Below are positions 36,030 through 48,347 of a stretch of DNA of 64,000 nucleotides, one piece after another. The notes under the pieces were generated by a model. It was not told where the DNA came from and did no database searches. It worked only from the letters and a program-made list of their open reading frames with translations. The stretch lies in the NCBI GenBank assembly GCA_002197995.1, contig NGZR01000005.1, forward strand, positions 434,001-498,000. Direction: 5' to 3'. How positions within the stretch are numbered: position 1 is the stretch's first letter; every line of letters begins with the position of its first letter. A program made the position numbers and the translations under genes. The stretch is from Gaeumannomyces sp. JS-464 (Eukaryota; Ascomycota; Sordariomycetes; Magnaporthales; Magnaporthaceae).

Positions 36030-39000
36030 CTAGGACTTCTCGCTGTTGAGACGGGACTGTTCCTCCGCCGCATCCATGTACAGATCAATCAGACAGCTAG
36101 CTGACCAAGCCTGAGAGGGACACTATTTGACGAATGCCGGAGTTAGCATTTTGGACGAAATGATGTTCAAAAAAAAAAAAAAAGCACGAGATGGCGAGTG
36201 GGATAAAAAGACTTACCGAGTCTCCGCAGTACCCTCCGTTCTTCTGCGTAAGCTCCTGCAGCCCCGCCCATGGGCTCTCCTTGATCATCGTCTTGCAGCC
36301 CATGAGACGCCTCGTGACCTGCTGGAACGCCTCTGTAGCAGCCTCGTTGTTGCCACCGGCCCTACGGAGCAAAAACTTGAGGAGCGCCCGCAGGAAAAAG
36401 CCTGTCGGCCACAGCCACTCCGGGCCCTGGTGGTAGTTGCGGCCCTTCGATGTCGCAAAGTCATCACTGTCCTCGCTGTTGATGTAGAAAGGCCGGTAGT
36501 TGAGATCGGCAGGGTCCAGTGTCGCCATGCCCTGCGGGCCGCGGAGCACCCGGTCCGCGACGCAGAGCGCGTGCATGGCGTGCGCCTCGTCAAACAGGTC
36601 CGGGGCCACCGTCATGGCGATGGGGAAGTTGGGCCGCAGCTGGTAGTCCTCGTACTCCTTGCCCGACTTGTACAGGTCCTTGTAGATGCCACGCCGGTTG
36701 AGTACAGCCGGGTTGACGCCGTACTTGGAGTCCTCAGCCGGGTCCAGAGGCACAAAGAAGCATCGCTCGAAATTGGCCCGCAGCAGGTCCGCCCACTGGC
36801 TGAACGTCACCTCGACGGGAACGTCGCCCGACGCTGCCTGGTCAGGCGACACCTGGCTCTTGCTCACGCCCGCGTACGGATACTTGCCCGCCAAGTGAAG
36901 CTCCGACAGCCACTTGGTCGTGCTGTAGGATAGACCAACGATCTCGACCGCGGCGCCGTCTCGCGGGGTGCCGGGCACGCCCTTGGACCCGGCCCGCTCG
37001 CTCTCGCCCATCTTGTCCATCCACGTGCCGCAGTTGTGCTGGTTGCCGCCATGCACGAAGCCTGTGCTCCAGTCGACCTTGATGTCGAGCTGGAAGCCCG
37101 GGTCCGTCATCTGGCTGTCCAGTCCCGGGCCTGCGTTGGCCTCGCGGAACGATATGCCGCTCGCATGACGCTGCATGGCCTCTTGGATGGCGTCGCGGAC
37201 TGTGCTCTCAGCCTTGTACGCGCGCGAGTCGTCCGCATCAAAGTACGTGTCGTCGTAAGGCAGGAAGCGCCGCTTGACCTTGGCGTCCAGCAGTGCCAGG
37301 CCCTCGGGGGCCATGCGTGTGTAGTCCTGTACGCACTGGAGGTAGAACCAGATAGAGTCGCGCGCGTTGTAGCGGGGTGTGCGGCCGGCTCCAAGCAGGT
37401 TGGGGATCATGCCGTGCTTGAGCACGCTGGCGAATGCGAGGATGTGTTCCTTGGCCTCAGCGAATCGCCCAGTGCCAAGGAGCAGACCCCTGAGTGAGAT
37501 GAAGACATCACGTCCCCAGCAGCGCGCCCACTCGACAGCAAAGTGTGGCAGGCCTGCAGCAAGCGAGGGGACGAGGCGGTCTGGGTATAGCGATGCCGAC
37601 TTCACCAGGCCCATCTCCTGCACGCTCACCATGCCTAGGCTCCGAAGGAACCACTGGCCCTGAGCGACGTTGGCATTCATGAGCGAGACGGCGCGTTCGA
37701 AGCAGGCCCTGTAGGCCGTGCGCATGACGAGCGCAAAGTAGCGCGGGAGCAGGAAACTGGGGATTCCGCGGATGGCGTCGAACCGCTCCTTGAGCCAGGC
37801 CGTTGGGCGGGCGAGGCGACCGAACTCGGTCGTCTGCGAGGCGCGCTCTAGGCGGCCAATGATGTAGTCGAGCACCCACTGGCCCTGGCGCAGGTTTTGA
37901 CAAAGCGGGTGGGCCAGGTTGTTCTCGCGGATGATGCCCTCGAGAATGCTCCACCAGCCCTGGAAGCCAGCGTAGACCAGCTTCCCGTGCCCGGGGATGT
38001 CGTAGACGCCATCGCTCCCGCCACTCCAGTCGCGCTCCTCCGACTCACAGCGGTACATGGCAAGGTTGAGGTCGACGAGGTCGAGCTCGCCAAAGGCGTC
38101 CTTGGCGCCCGATGTCACGAAGGTGTCTAGGCCGGCCGAGTGTTCGGCAGCAGGGATCCATGTCTCGAAGAGGGCGATGCTTCCGGGAGGGAAGCGGTCG
38201 CGGACTGAGATGATGGTGTCGTTATCCTTGACCTCCATGCGGATGCCGGGCAGGTCGATGACGCGACTGGGTAGCCCGCGCAGGTACTTGGGGTCCTCGA
38301 GCGCTGCCTTCTTGGCCTCTTCGCTGGCGTCAACCTCGAGCATCCAGCTGCCGAGGTGACGGGCCTTGGTGCCTGTCAGGTGGACCGGGTTGAGGGCTCC
38401 ATTCCCATTACCGTAGCCCGGGTAGGCCGTGTGGGCAATCAGGAAGTAGCCCTTGCGCGACTGCGGGTGCACACGGTGGACCGTGATGTACTGATCCTCG
38501 TGGTGGATGTGCGTCTCATCGTAGCCGTCCTTGCCCATGAGCGTGTGGATCTGGTTGAGGAGCTTCTTGACACCGCCAATGCCGTTGCGACCGCCACCAA
38601 TCTTAATCGCGCGACCAGACGACGACTCAGATGTGTACAGGCGCGTCTCGTTGACGAGGTCCACCAGCTTAGGGTATATCTCATCATATCCCATGACACT
38701 GCCCGTCGCGCTGGCACACATGTTGACCAGAGCAGCATTGGGCAGCGTGTCGCGGGCATCGCGCTTCTGTGCTGGCACCTCGTTGTCGTGTGTGCAGTCC
38801 ATGAAGAGTGCCTGCACGGGCGATGGCTTGATGCGGCGGATGATCTCGCGCGAAGAGCCACCATCTCCGTTGGCGCCCTGCCGCGGAGATGCGGGCGACT
38901 GCGGACTCGACGCGTCGCCCCTGGAGACCTCGTCCACTTCAAAGCTGCCGATGGGACGGCCGCCGTGGCGATGCACCAGGCGGCTCAGTTCGGCCGTGCT

Positions 39001-40929
39001 CCACGCTTGCATGGCCTCGCGGATGAGCGAGCTGAGGCCGAGCCGCTTCACAAAGACGTAGTCCATATCCTCACTCCCTGTGAAAAGCTCGCCGCAGACG
39101 TAGAGATCCGGCCGCACACGCCGCGCCTCGTCCAGGATATGCTCAGCCACATGGATGGGTGTCGAGTGAGCATTGTCGATTCGGAAGCCAGCGAAGTACT
39201 TGGCCAGCATGCGCGAATACTTGGTCATGCGATCCCACAGATACGGGCTGTCCTCGGGCCCAGCTCCGTACCGCAGCTTGACACAGTCGCCCCAGACGAT
39301 CACCTCGCGGCGGAGGTAGACGCGCGACTGGGGCCCGGCGTTGTCAACCAGCGCGTTGCCGCCCAGACCCAGCCGTTGTTGACCAGCACCAGGTCCTCCT
39401 TCTTGTGCTTGGCCGTCTTCTCATTGCGCGGAAGACGGGTGAAGTAAGGCTCGACAAGTGGGTTCTCCTCGTTGATGGGGCCCAGCTTGGGACCGTGCTC
39501 GTCCAGGCGCACGTACTTGATGCGGTTATAGGTCTGGTCGAGCACCTCGGCGCTGTCTTTGTCATATTCCTCGTAGAGGGGCACGTTGACTGCGCGGAGC
39601 ACGTCGATGATCTTCTCCAGAGCAGCGAACTCTCTCGGACCGGAGCCTGTGTCCCCCTCGTAGCGTCCGAGGAGAGCCGAGATGAGGCCAGCAGCAACCT
39701 CGGGGTTGGCTTTCCTCCTGTACCGCTCGCCCATGCGGTCATTGCCGAGAAGGCCATGCTTTACAATGAACTGGGCCTGGTCGGCCTCGCTAGCCGCCTT
39801 GAGGGACGCGGGGCCCTCGGGGCCGAGGGAGCCCTCCGGGAAGGACGCCTTGCCGGCAACCCAGGCATCGACGGCGAGATCGGCGTCCGACTCGACGTCA
39901 ATGGTGTAGTACTCCACATGCGGATGGCATTGATGACCTCCTTCTTGACGGCGTCCATGATGGCCATCAGGTCATCGTTAGACTTGAGCTCGGTGGGCAG
40001 GCCCAGCTTCTCGAGGTTGAAGCCAAGCTCCAGCAGCTTGGTGTCGATGAGGTAGGGCAGCTCGAGCCAGGGCGCGGTTGTCAAGTTGTAGCCGGCCTCG
40101 GGGTGGTCAAGCAGCCACTCGCTATTGTCAGCTGTGTGGTTGAGGACGATGTCCGTCAAGCTGAGCAGCGAGTGGTTCTTCTCGAGGCTCTCGACGAGCT
40201 GCTGGACATCCTTCTCGCCGTCGGGGAAGCACTCGGGGTCCCAGGCGAGCTGGTCGTAGAGGCTGTAGGGCGAGTTGGAGCTGCCGCGGACCTGCAGCGG
40301 AGTGAAGTGTATCATGTTGTAGCCGCGGTCGCTGATGCCGCGCAGGTGGCGCTCCCAGTCATCCGGGTACTTTCCCATGAACTTGCTGATGACGGAGAAG
40401 ATGGACAGGGCGGGCAGCGGCAGGGGCCGCCCGTCCAGCTGTAACCTGGGCGCAACATCAATGTAGTAGAGCGGCGTCTTCTTCTTCTCTGTCTGCGAGG
40501 AGCCGTCGACGCCAGCGTCCTCCTTGAGCTCGGGCAGCGGGCAGTATGTCGTGTAGAAGGCGTAGGCGCCAGGGAGGTGGACGGGGATCGAGATGTTGAT
40601 TTCTCGGTTGAAGTCTGGGTCGAGTCTGTGGCGTCGTTAGCGGGGGCGCCGAGACAAGGGGGCAAAAATCAATTGGGCGGCAGCAGGGGGTGCGGCAAAA
40701 GTGGCGGCGGCTTACTTGAACTCGCGAAACTTGTCCCTGCGAAACTCGACGCCAGCCTCTGGAATGTTCACCCACAAGCTGCCCTGGCGGCAGATGCTCG
40801 AGGTGCCCTCGATGGCGAAGCGGATGGTGAAGGGCTGGTTGGACTTGGGAGCCAGCCAGATGTACTGGCCCTGGACCTGGGCGAGCCATCGTCGTTGAGG
40901 GGCAGGAGGTAGACCTCGTTGGAAATCAT
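36030..40929 (-). CDS. GDB1: glycogen debranching enzyme (4-alpha-glucanotransferase / amylo-1,6-glucosidase)
   Basis: Bifunctional cytosolic enzyme that shifts maltosyl/maltotriosyl units and then hydrolyses the remaining alpha-1,6 glucose branch of glycogen. ATG 40929 begins MISNEVYLLPLNDDGSP. The GH13-like transferase half shows YNMIHFTPLQVRG, DIVLNHTADNSEWL, FRIDNAHSTPIHVAEH with the nucleophile Asp, and VCGELFTGSEDMDY with the acid Glu. The GH133 glucosidase half shows ARCWGRDVFISLRGLLLG and TGFVHGGNQHNCGTWMDK. Introns are 40626-40715 and 36123-36216. The last exon gives CPSQAWSASCLIDLY and ends NSEKS at stop 36030-36032. Corrected length is about 1,570 residues. The long frame 36097-39303 would read through the last intron and end wrongly. 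Three breaks, at 40879-40881, 39914-39915 and 39362-39364, are each repaired by one more base in a G/C run, and no other defect is visible. Confidence 0.96.
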
Positions 40930-43900
40930 GGTTCTGGGTATCATTGCAAAAGGGCAGAAAATGGAAGCTCAGCGCCCCGCGGCGGGTTTAATACGTGCCT
41001 CGCCGACACGTCAAAGAGGGTTCCCACTTGGCCGCGTCCGAAGAGCGGGTCGTCGCGAGGGTCGGGTCTCGATGTCTGGGGTGTGCGGGCGATATCAACC
41101 TGATGAGGCAAAACAAATGACAAGCTAGAAACGGAGCCAGGGAAAGAAGATAGCAACAAGAGAAGGACAAAAGGGTCAGAGCGAAAGGGAAACAGAGCGG
41201 GTAGCAGAAAGGGTGTGTGTGCGGACGATGTCGAGGTTTTGTTTTAAGCTATTTTTTATCTCTTTTTTTCTTTTCTCAGGTGTGAGTGAGGGTGTCGTGG
41301 TGTCGCAAAGCTTGGCCTCGGGCTAATGCTGCAGAAGACGAAATCGACTTGGCGGAAGATGAAAATGTTCGGGTGGCCACAGAGATGATGGTTGGGAAAA
41401 AATCTCGGCCCTGAGGAACCAGACGGGTTAAAAGGCCATCCATCCATCCGTCTAGTCTGGCCCCGACCAACGAGAAGTAGCAACTGCTCCCATCGATTCT
41501 TGCTGGGTTCCGCAACAAGGAGGCAAGCATGCATCCAGCATGACAGCGCGACTGGCGCACATCGAAGCTGGCCGGTCGGCACCTTCTGCTGCCACAACCC
41601 GGGCACACAGCAGCGACAATCCTGCGTGGTTACCCAAATCGGGAGACCTTCCGTGGCAGTGAGTGGTATGGTGTCGCTGGGCATGGAAGGCAGGGGTGGC
41701 ATCGAGCCTGGTGGGCCAGCGAAAGCTAAAGGAGCAAAACGACCTGGGCCCCTCGTGTGCGCTTTCCACGCTGGAAGCCACAAGCAGCGCCATTCACGTC
41801 CAGCAAGACCAAGCCGTGCATTCGGTCCCGACATGGTCGGGCCTGCTGGATGGAGCAAAGATCGGGTGCTTGCTTGGTGGAACCGGCCTCATGCGCGACA
41901 GTTGCAGCAACCTGTCAAGGCGCCGATTGCGCGCCAACTGTGCGCTAGCTCCTTGCCAGTTGAGGGTTTTATTTTTCCGCCCTCTCCAGCCATTCCTGCC
42001 ATGTGGTCAGGATGGCACCACAGTGTCACGACTGACTGGTGGCAGCTGGCCTTCCGATACCCTTTTCATTCTCTTGCGTCTGTACTGGAACTGGAACGGC
42101 AGCCCGCCCAGAAGAAATTCACAACGAAGATAAAACCGAGGAGCTGGGGCCAAGCTAATGTGCACTGGTGGAGAACGAAGCACGTCCATGATATCACGAC
42201 AGCGTTCTAGACCCCACTGGGCCGGAGAGAAACCGCCTTGCTAACGCCTGCCCGGTGCCCGCCTGCCCCTCTCGTTTGGGTCCATTCCGAGCTACCCGCC
42301 GTGCTGGGGCTTGCTGGTAAGACCACTCGACGGAGCAAACACAGCTGCCGGACAGGCTTGGCAGCGACACTTCAATGCCGTTCAAGCCGTCGCGATCTTG
42401 AAGCGATGCCGATTGGCAGGTCCATTCTAGTAGCAGGCACTGGAGCTTACAGCCTTTTTCGCTGCTGCTGCTCGGTGCTTCGGCCGCTGCCCTCGGATCT
42501 AATTGGCGCACAAGCCTGCCGAGCGGGCTCCTCAACATTTGACGTCACCTTCGTATCATCAAGCTCTCCGCAGCTCACGAACCCACTTGCCCGCAGGACG
42601 TCCTTCTCCACGGTCCGCGCTGCGTGCGCAAGCCACCGCGGTCTTCTCCACGGTCCGCGCTGCGTGCGCAAGCCACCGCGGTCAGACAATCGATGCACCT
42701 CGGTAGGCGTGAATCTCCAAACAAACCCACCGCCTCTTTCTTTTGCTGTTAGCTAGATCTAGCCCCTCCTTCCCGCCCCAACGGTGGTTTTTTTTTTTTT
42801 TTTTGGCTTGGGCCAAGCCATGGCTTCGCCGACGATCGACTTTCTCCACGCGATCGAAGCTGCCAACGGGGACAGCTGCCATCCATAGTGGGTTTGCCCA
42901 AAACGGAAAGCAAAAAGAGTGAAATGGCGGTCGGGGGCGGCGCGTTCCTGAAAATCCATCCCTCGTGTTCCAAGCCACAAGATCGGGCGGGCCCACCATG
43001 ACCAAGGAGCGCGAATACTGCCACTGGATCGGTCGAGCTGATAACTGGCGGCTGACCAGCCACGAAAGGAAGCAATTCACCTCCGCCTCGAGGCAGTGAT
43101 GTTTAGGTAGACTGCGCCCGTGTCTCTCTTCTGTGAAAAGTCTAGAGAATCCTCAAAGCCTGCCGAGGCCCGCGGGAAAACTCCAAAGCTGTCTATCCGC
43201 TCACATCAAGGCGGGCTGGGGTGGGGGCAATTTCTGGGAACATCCTGTCCAAGAATTTCTGTTGTCCACACTGTATCAGGCTGGCATCAAAGTCGCGCCG
43301 TCGTCCATACCTAGGCAGTCACAGACAAGATCCAGGCGGTTCGGCCGATTCCGAAATTATGAGAGTATTGTGATTGTTCTTCAGGGTGGAGAGGCATATC
43401 CCCATCCCAGGTACCTAGGTTGTTCAACCAGGAACCTTTTTAACAGGGCCGGACGCCAAAGGAAAAAGAGATGCCTCTTCAATGTCCGCTGAAATAATTG
43501 TTTTGCGGGCTTCAGCCTGATGGTATTACCACCAACGATTGTGGGTGGCCAAAGGGTTCCCCACGCCGAGAGGTTTTTGCATATTAGCCGGCGGGTTACA
43601 TCCCTTTTCGGCCATCCCTTTTCGGCCGTCGGCACAGCTCCGAAGTGGGAGCGGGGACGATGTAAAGACGGAAATAAAGACAGCGAGACTCGGTTTGCCA
43701 GCAAGGATTCGTGTCAACTTGACCGATCCCTCCCTTTCGCATGCATTCTCTCGCCGTCGGACTCTTCAGGAAAACGGTCAGGCCCGAAACCCACGAAGAG
43801 TAACCACAAGAGCTGTTGTTGGGGAGGAATGGGAGACACCTCTGAATCGTGAAAGACACACTCTGCTCTGTCCTGCGCGATTTCACCCGATCCGTTTGTG

Positions 43901-43977
43901 GCCTGGCAGACGCACTCCGCCGCCTCGGGTACACCGGGTCCTAGCCACCTCGGCCAGACAGAACACGCGCAGGCACG
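40930..43977. other. large divergent intergenic region
   Basis: No supportable gene in 3 kb between the debranching enzyme (-) and the DUF1996 gene (+). Overlapping frames up to 270 codons on both strands show no domains, signal peptides or intron structure. It contains a T16 run near 42788 and a 40-bp tandem duplication at 42603-42682. Confidence 0.5.
42603..42682. repeat. perfect 40-bp tandem duplication
   Basis: Two adjacent identical 40-bp units beginning CTTCTCCACGGTCCGCG and ending CCACCGCGGT (42603-42642 and 42643-42682), in non-coding sequence. Confidence 0.95.
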
Positions 43978-45304
43978 ATGCAGCGCGCCATAATCACCCT
44001 CCTCACCCTGGGGAGCTGGGCGGGGCTGGCCCAGCAGATGTTGCGCTACCAGTGCTCGCAGCTCACGGTCGAGCGGCTCGACCCCGTGATGCACCCGGGG
44101 GCGTACCAGAGCCCGCACCTACAGCAGGTCGTCGGTGGCAGCTCGTTCGACATGCTGGCGGCTGACCACAACCTGCACGACCCGGTCGGGCGGTCCAACT
44201 GCACGACCTGCTCCTTCAGCGAGGACTTTTCCAACTATTGGACCGCGAGCCTGTTCTTCCGCGCGCGCAACGGCACCTTCAAGCGCGTGCCGCAGATGCC
44301 CAACCTGGGCCTGAGGGGCGAGGGCGGCGTGACTGTCTACTACATTCCGCCGTACGATGGCAAGAGCAGGGTTGTGGCGTTCAGGCCTGTAAGTTTAGGT
44401 AGTTAACAGCACTTGAGTGACGGCGGCGGTTCAATGGGGCGGTTGCTGCGGAATAGAAGGCTGACAAAGCTGGCGATACTCCGCAATCCTCGAAGGGGTT
44501 CCGCATGGTGGCCGGGGACCCGGCGCACAGGCAAGCGGCAGGACAGCAGCGGCAAATTTGCCACCGATGCCTGAGCGACCTGACCCAGAACAAGCCGGGC
44601 GGGCCGCCTTGTACCGGTCTGGATACGGCATCGCTACCCCGGGGATTTTGTCACGGCGGCATCCGCACCACCATCACGTTCCCAACCTGCTGGGACGGCA
44701 GAAACTACGACAGCGCCGACCATAGATCTCACGTCGCCTATCCTGCCACCGGCAGCTTCGAGTCCGGTGGGCCCTGCCCGGCCTCGCACCCGGTGCATTT
44801 GCCCCAGCTCATGTACGACATCGTCTGGGACACACGAGAGTTCAATAAGCCGGAGATGTGGCCCGAGGATGGCAGCCAGCCGATGGTGTATTCGTTTGGT
44901 GACACGTGAGTCCTTTCTCTGAGCCGTGCCTTCTCTTTATCGGCGACAATGAAATTCTGCTAAACGCCCACCTTGGGAATCACTGCAGCGTCGGCTATGG
45001 CCAGTATGGCGGGTACATGTACGGCTGGAAGAGCGATGCTCTCCAACGGGCCTTGGATGCTCGCTGCACCATGGACAGGTGTAAAAAGCTCAAGGTTCAA
45101 AGCGCGGATGACGCGGTGAAGTGCAAGAAAGCGCAGACTGTGCCGGAGCCGATCGAAGGGTGTAAGTAAAGCTGAAATCTTATGAGGGGCGACGCTATTG
45201 TTACAAGCGGCATGCCATGCTTTCTCGTTTATATATCGTGTATGCTTACAGACATCTCTCCTCCAGGGCTACCTGCGTTGCCGGGGAATCCTTTTATCAA
45301 CTGA
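43978..45304 (+). CDS. secreted DUF1996 domain protein
   Basis: Four exons (43978-44388, 44496-44905, 44989-45161, 45252-45304) give an uninterrupted 348-residue protein, one of the few here without a frame break. It has a signal peptide (MQRAIITLLTLGSWAGLAQQ). The DUF1996 block follows: LRYQCSQLTVERLDPVMHPGAYQSPHLQQVVGG, CTTCSFSEDFSNYWTASLFF, YYIPPYDG, FRMVAGDP, TTITFPTCWDGRN, HRSHVAYP and CPASHPVHLPQLMYDI. Its C-terminus is short (YISPPGLPALPGNP), without the WSC domains or Ser/Thr stalk that many relatives carry. The family is secreted and enriched in wood- and plant-degrading fungi, with unknown biochemistry. An intact His-rich pattern (HPG, DH, SH, HPVH) hints at metal binding, but that is inference. 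Confidence 0.9.
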
Positions 45305-46981
45305 GGACAACGAGACAGAGGAGCAGGGCCTCACAAAGATGGGTGCCTGAGGAGAGTGTGATGGGGATAGGTGCATGGTTGGGCCAGTGTAGGTGGGTGT
45401 TGGCAAACGGCAATCTGGAAGAACTCATGGCAGCATATAATCTCGGGGCCCAGACAGGATAAAAACTTGGAGAGATGCATCTAGCACGTCGGCAATGAAG
45501 ATACCACAACAGGAGAAAACAGCGAAGGCCAAAAAGCCTGGAAATATTTGGTGGTAAAGGTGTTTCTGGGGCCATAACAGGGGGCAAATGTTTTGATGAC
45601 AGGGGCGAAGAGCCAAGCGAGGGAACACAGATGGAGAAAGCGGAGGAGCCAAGGCCCGGGAGAGAGGAAGACCGCGAGCCCGAAGTCGACATTGGTGTTG
45701 GCGACGGTATCTGCCGCCCGTCGTCCGTCGCGGGTATCGGACTAAGGGGCGGAAAGCAGCCAATCAGCAGCTAACGAAGCACGGCGAACTCAACTGCCAT
45801 ACGTCCGACGCCGACCTCGTCACACTACATCGAAGGGGATCGGGAGATGCGGGGACGGCCGATGGGTGTAGGTTTTGGCGGAGCGCGCGTCACGATAAGA
45901 AGCACTAGCTCGAGCCGAGGCGACCGAGGAATAAGGCTGGCGACATGCGCGCGGGTCTGCAGACGGACGGGCTGGCACTACGGTACCTGGATGCGCCTGC
46001 TCCAACGTCGCATGGCTACCACGTTGCAGGCTTCGATGCGGCGCCCCGTCCTTCGGGGATGGGTTTCTGGCCAACAGCCGCTTGCTTGCGGTCCACTCTG
46101 CAGGCAGGAACGACAAGCACGAGGAACGGGTTCAGCCGAGGATCTCCTGCGCATGAGATGATGGGTCGATGGGTCCCTGTTGCGACCCCCCTCGGCCGAG
46201 TCAGGGTCTGATGTTGGTCGAGGATGCAATCGAGGATCTCGGAAGCGCGTGCTTCGTCGTGGCAAACAGGGGGCTATTTTGACTTGCCTCGGCAGAACGC
46301 TGCCTGCCAGCTGGGCCTGCCCCAGTCAGCACCCAGAAGACCCCTGTGCGGCGATTCCGGGCGGGCTGATAAGGCGCGCACAAAGGGCAGGCGGTGACCC
46401 AACTGCCATCCCATCTGCCCACCCATTACATCATCCAGTCTCGGTGAGCCGCGGCCCCATCTTGTTGGGAAGGGTTGCCCCACGCAGAAATCGCTGACGG
46501 CAAGCCCAGCCCAGCGCAAACGCGAAGTCTTTTGCCCTGTCGGTCGGCCGCACATCACCACCCCGCCGACACGAGCTGCATTGACGATCGATCGGGCAGG
46601 GACCCAGCTGGCGCCTCGTACGAACCCTCCTGTATCGTGACTACCTACCCTGTTGGGCAACCGGGGCTTTCCGTGGTGTCTGGACGGCCGACTGGAATTT
46701 GCTCCTGCCACCACATGAAGTCTTGGTTGGGGAAAACTCTCTTGCCGCATCAGCACCGAGCATTTATCTCGAGGACTCCCCAGGCTCTCCCGTTTGTTTT
46801 CCTGTCCAAGTCTCTCCATCTTCCTCGGTCTACATCCCATCCGCAGCCTGCATCCCAGCTTCGGTCTGCATCCCATCTCCAGTCTGCGCCCCGTCTTCAA
46901 CCTGCGTCTCGTCGTCAATCTGCATCCATCTCCATTCCACCCAGAAACAACACCACAAGAACCCCGAGAACCCTGAGCACA
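45305..46981. other. intergenic / promoter and 5' leader of GPD1
   Basis: No supportable gene. The last 200 bases before ATG 46982 are C/T-rich with repeated CATCC(C/A) words (46840-46940), typical of a highly transcribed fungal leader. The frame that runs through this region into the coding sequence is only an in-frame leader extension. Confidence 0.55.
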
Positions 46982-48347
46982 ATGGCCTCCCTCGGCGGCT
47001 ACGAGAAGCGCCACAAGGTGGCTGTCATCGGCTCCGGCAACTGGGGATCGACCATTGCCAAGATCGTGGCCGAGAGCACGCGCGAGCACAAGGAAGTGTT
47101 CGAGGAGGACGTGCAGATGTGGGTGTACGAGGAGAAGGTCATCATCCCGCAGGACTCGCCCTACTACGATGCCTCGGTCGGCGACCAACCCCAGAAGCTG
47201 ACCGAGGTCATCAACACACACCACGAGAACGTCAAGTACCTGCCTGGCGTCAAGCTGCCCGCCAATGTGGTGGCCAACCCCTCTCTGGTCGACGCTGTCG
47301 CCGGCGCCTCCATCCTGGTCTTCAACCTTCCCCACGAATTCCTCGGAAACGTGTGCAAGCAGATCAAGGGCCACATCCTGCCCTTTGCCCGCGGCATCTC
47401 GTGCATCAAGGGCGTCGACGTCTCAGAGGACGGCATCAACCTCTTCTGCGAGGTCATTGGCGAGAGTCTTGGCATCTACTGCGGCGCCCTGTCCGGTGCG
47501 AATGTCGCCAGCCAGATCGCCCAGGAGGAGGCTGTCTGTGAGACCACCATTGCCTATGACCCGCCCCGATGGACAACAGCCGCGCCGCGACTCCGCGTGA
47601 CCGCTCGCCGGTCGACATCACTCTGCCCGACTTCAAAATCACGGCGGCCGATTCCAACGGTAACGGTGACAGAGGCCGTAAGATCAAGGCCAAGCTGACA
47701 CCCGTTCCCGAGTCGTACCCACCGCTGGACCACGAGACGCTCCAGATTCTGTTTGACCGCCCTTACTTCTCCGTCTCGATGGTGTACGACGTGGCAGGCG
47801 TGTCGCTAAGCGGCGCGCTCAAGAACATCGTCGCACTGGCCGCGGGTTTCGTTGACGGCAAGGGATGGGGCTCCAACGTGCAGGCGGCCGTCATCAGGGT
47901 CGGCCTGGCCGAGATGCTCAGGTTCGGCCGCGAGTTCTTCGGCGAGTCTCTCGACACCTTCACCATCCTGCTGGAGAGCGCGGGCGTAGCCGACGTCATC
48001 ACGTCCTGCATCAGCGGCCGCAACTTCCGCTGTGCGAGCATGGCCGTGAAGCGTGGCGTCTCGGTCGCCGAGATTGAGGAGAAGGAGCTCAATGGCCAGA
48101 AGCTGCAGGGTACCTCCACTGCCAAGGAGGTCAACAACTTCCTCAAGGCCCGCGGCCGCGAGGGCGAGTACCCTCTCTTCACGACTGTCAATGGTGAGTT
48201 ACTCTCTGGCCTTACGTCACTGTGTCTTGGGATCAGCTAACTGGGTGGTGTGGGATAGACATCCTTGAGGGCAGGGCCAACGTGGATGACCTCCCCGCGC
48301 TGGTCATTCGCCAGAAGCACATGATCAAGAAGGATGGCAAGAAATAG
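46982..48347 (+). CDS. GPD1: glycerol-3-phosphate dehydrogenase (NAD+)
   Basis: Reduces dihydroxyacetone phosphate to glycerol-3-phosphate with NADH. In fungi it drives glycerol synthesis in osmotic stress and redox balance. ATG 46982 begins [31 protein letters not shown], with the GSGNWGS dinucleotide-binding loop. Further conserved blocks are [66 protein letters not shown] with the catalytic Lys, and TFLESAG-like [16 protein letters not shown]. Intron 48194-48258 leads to [17 protein letters not shown] and the stop at 48345-48347. A Ser/Asn-rich insert sits between TTIAYDPP and KIKAKL, as in other filamentous fungi. The only break is in C4 47564-47567, where one more C restores DPPPMDNS and the downstream frame. 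Corrected length is about 433 residues. An essential enzyme is unlikely to be truly broken. Confidence 0.95.

Noticed and set aside
36127..36933. 268-codon plus-strand frame
   Set aside because: Antisense shadow of the debranching enzyme C-terminus.
38356..39447. 363-codon plus-strand frame
   Set aside because: Antisense shadow of the glycogen debranching enzyme.
41392..42210. 272-codon plus-strand frame upstream of the DUF1996 gene
   Set aside because: No domain, no intron structure, and competing frames on both strands; looks random.
46274..47374. 366-codon minus-strand frame
   Set aside because: Antisense over the GPD1 leader and coding region; low-complexity Arg-rich repeats and no motif.
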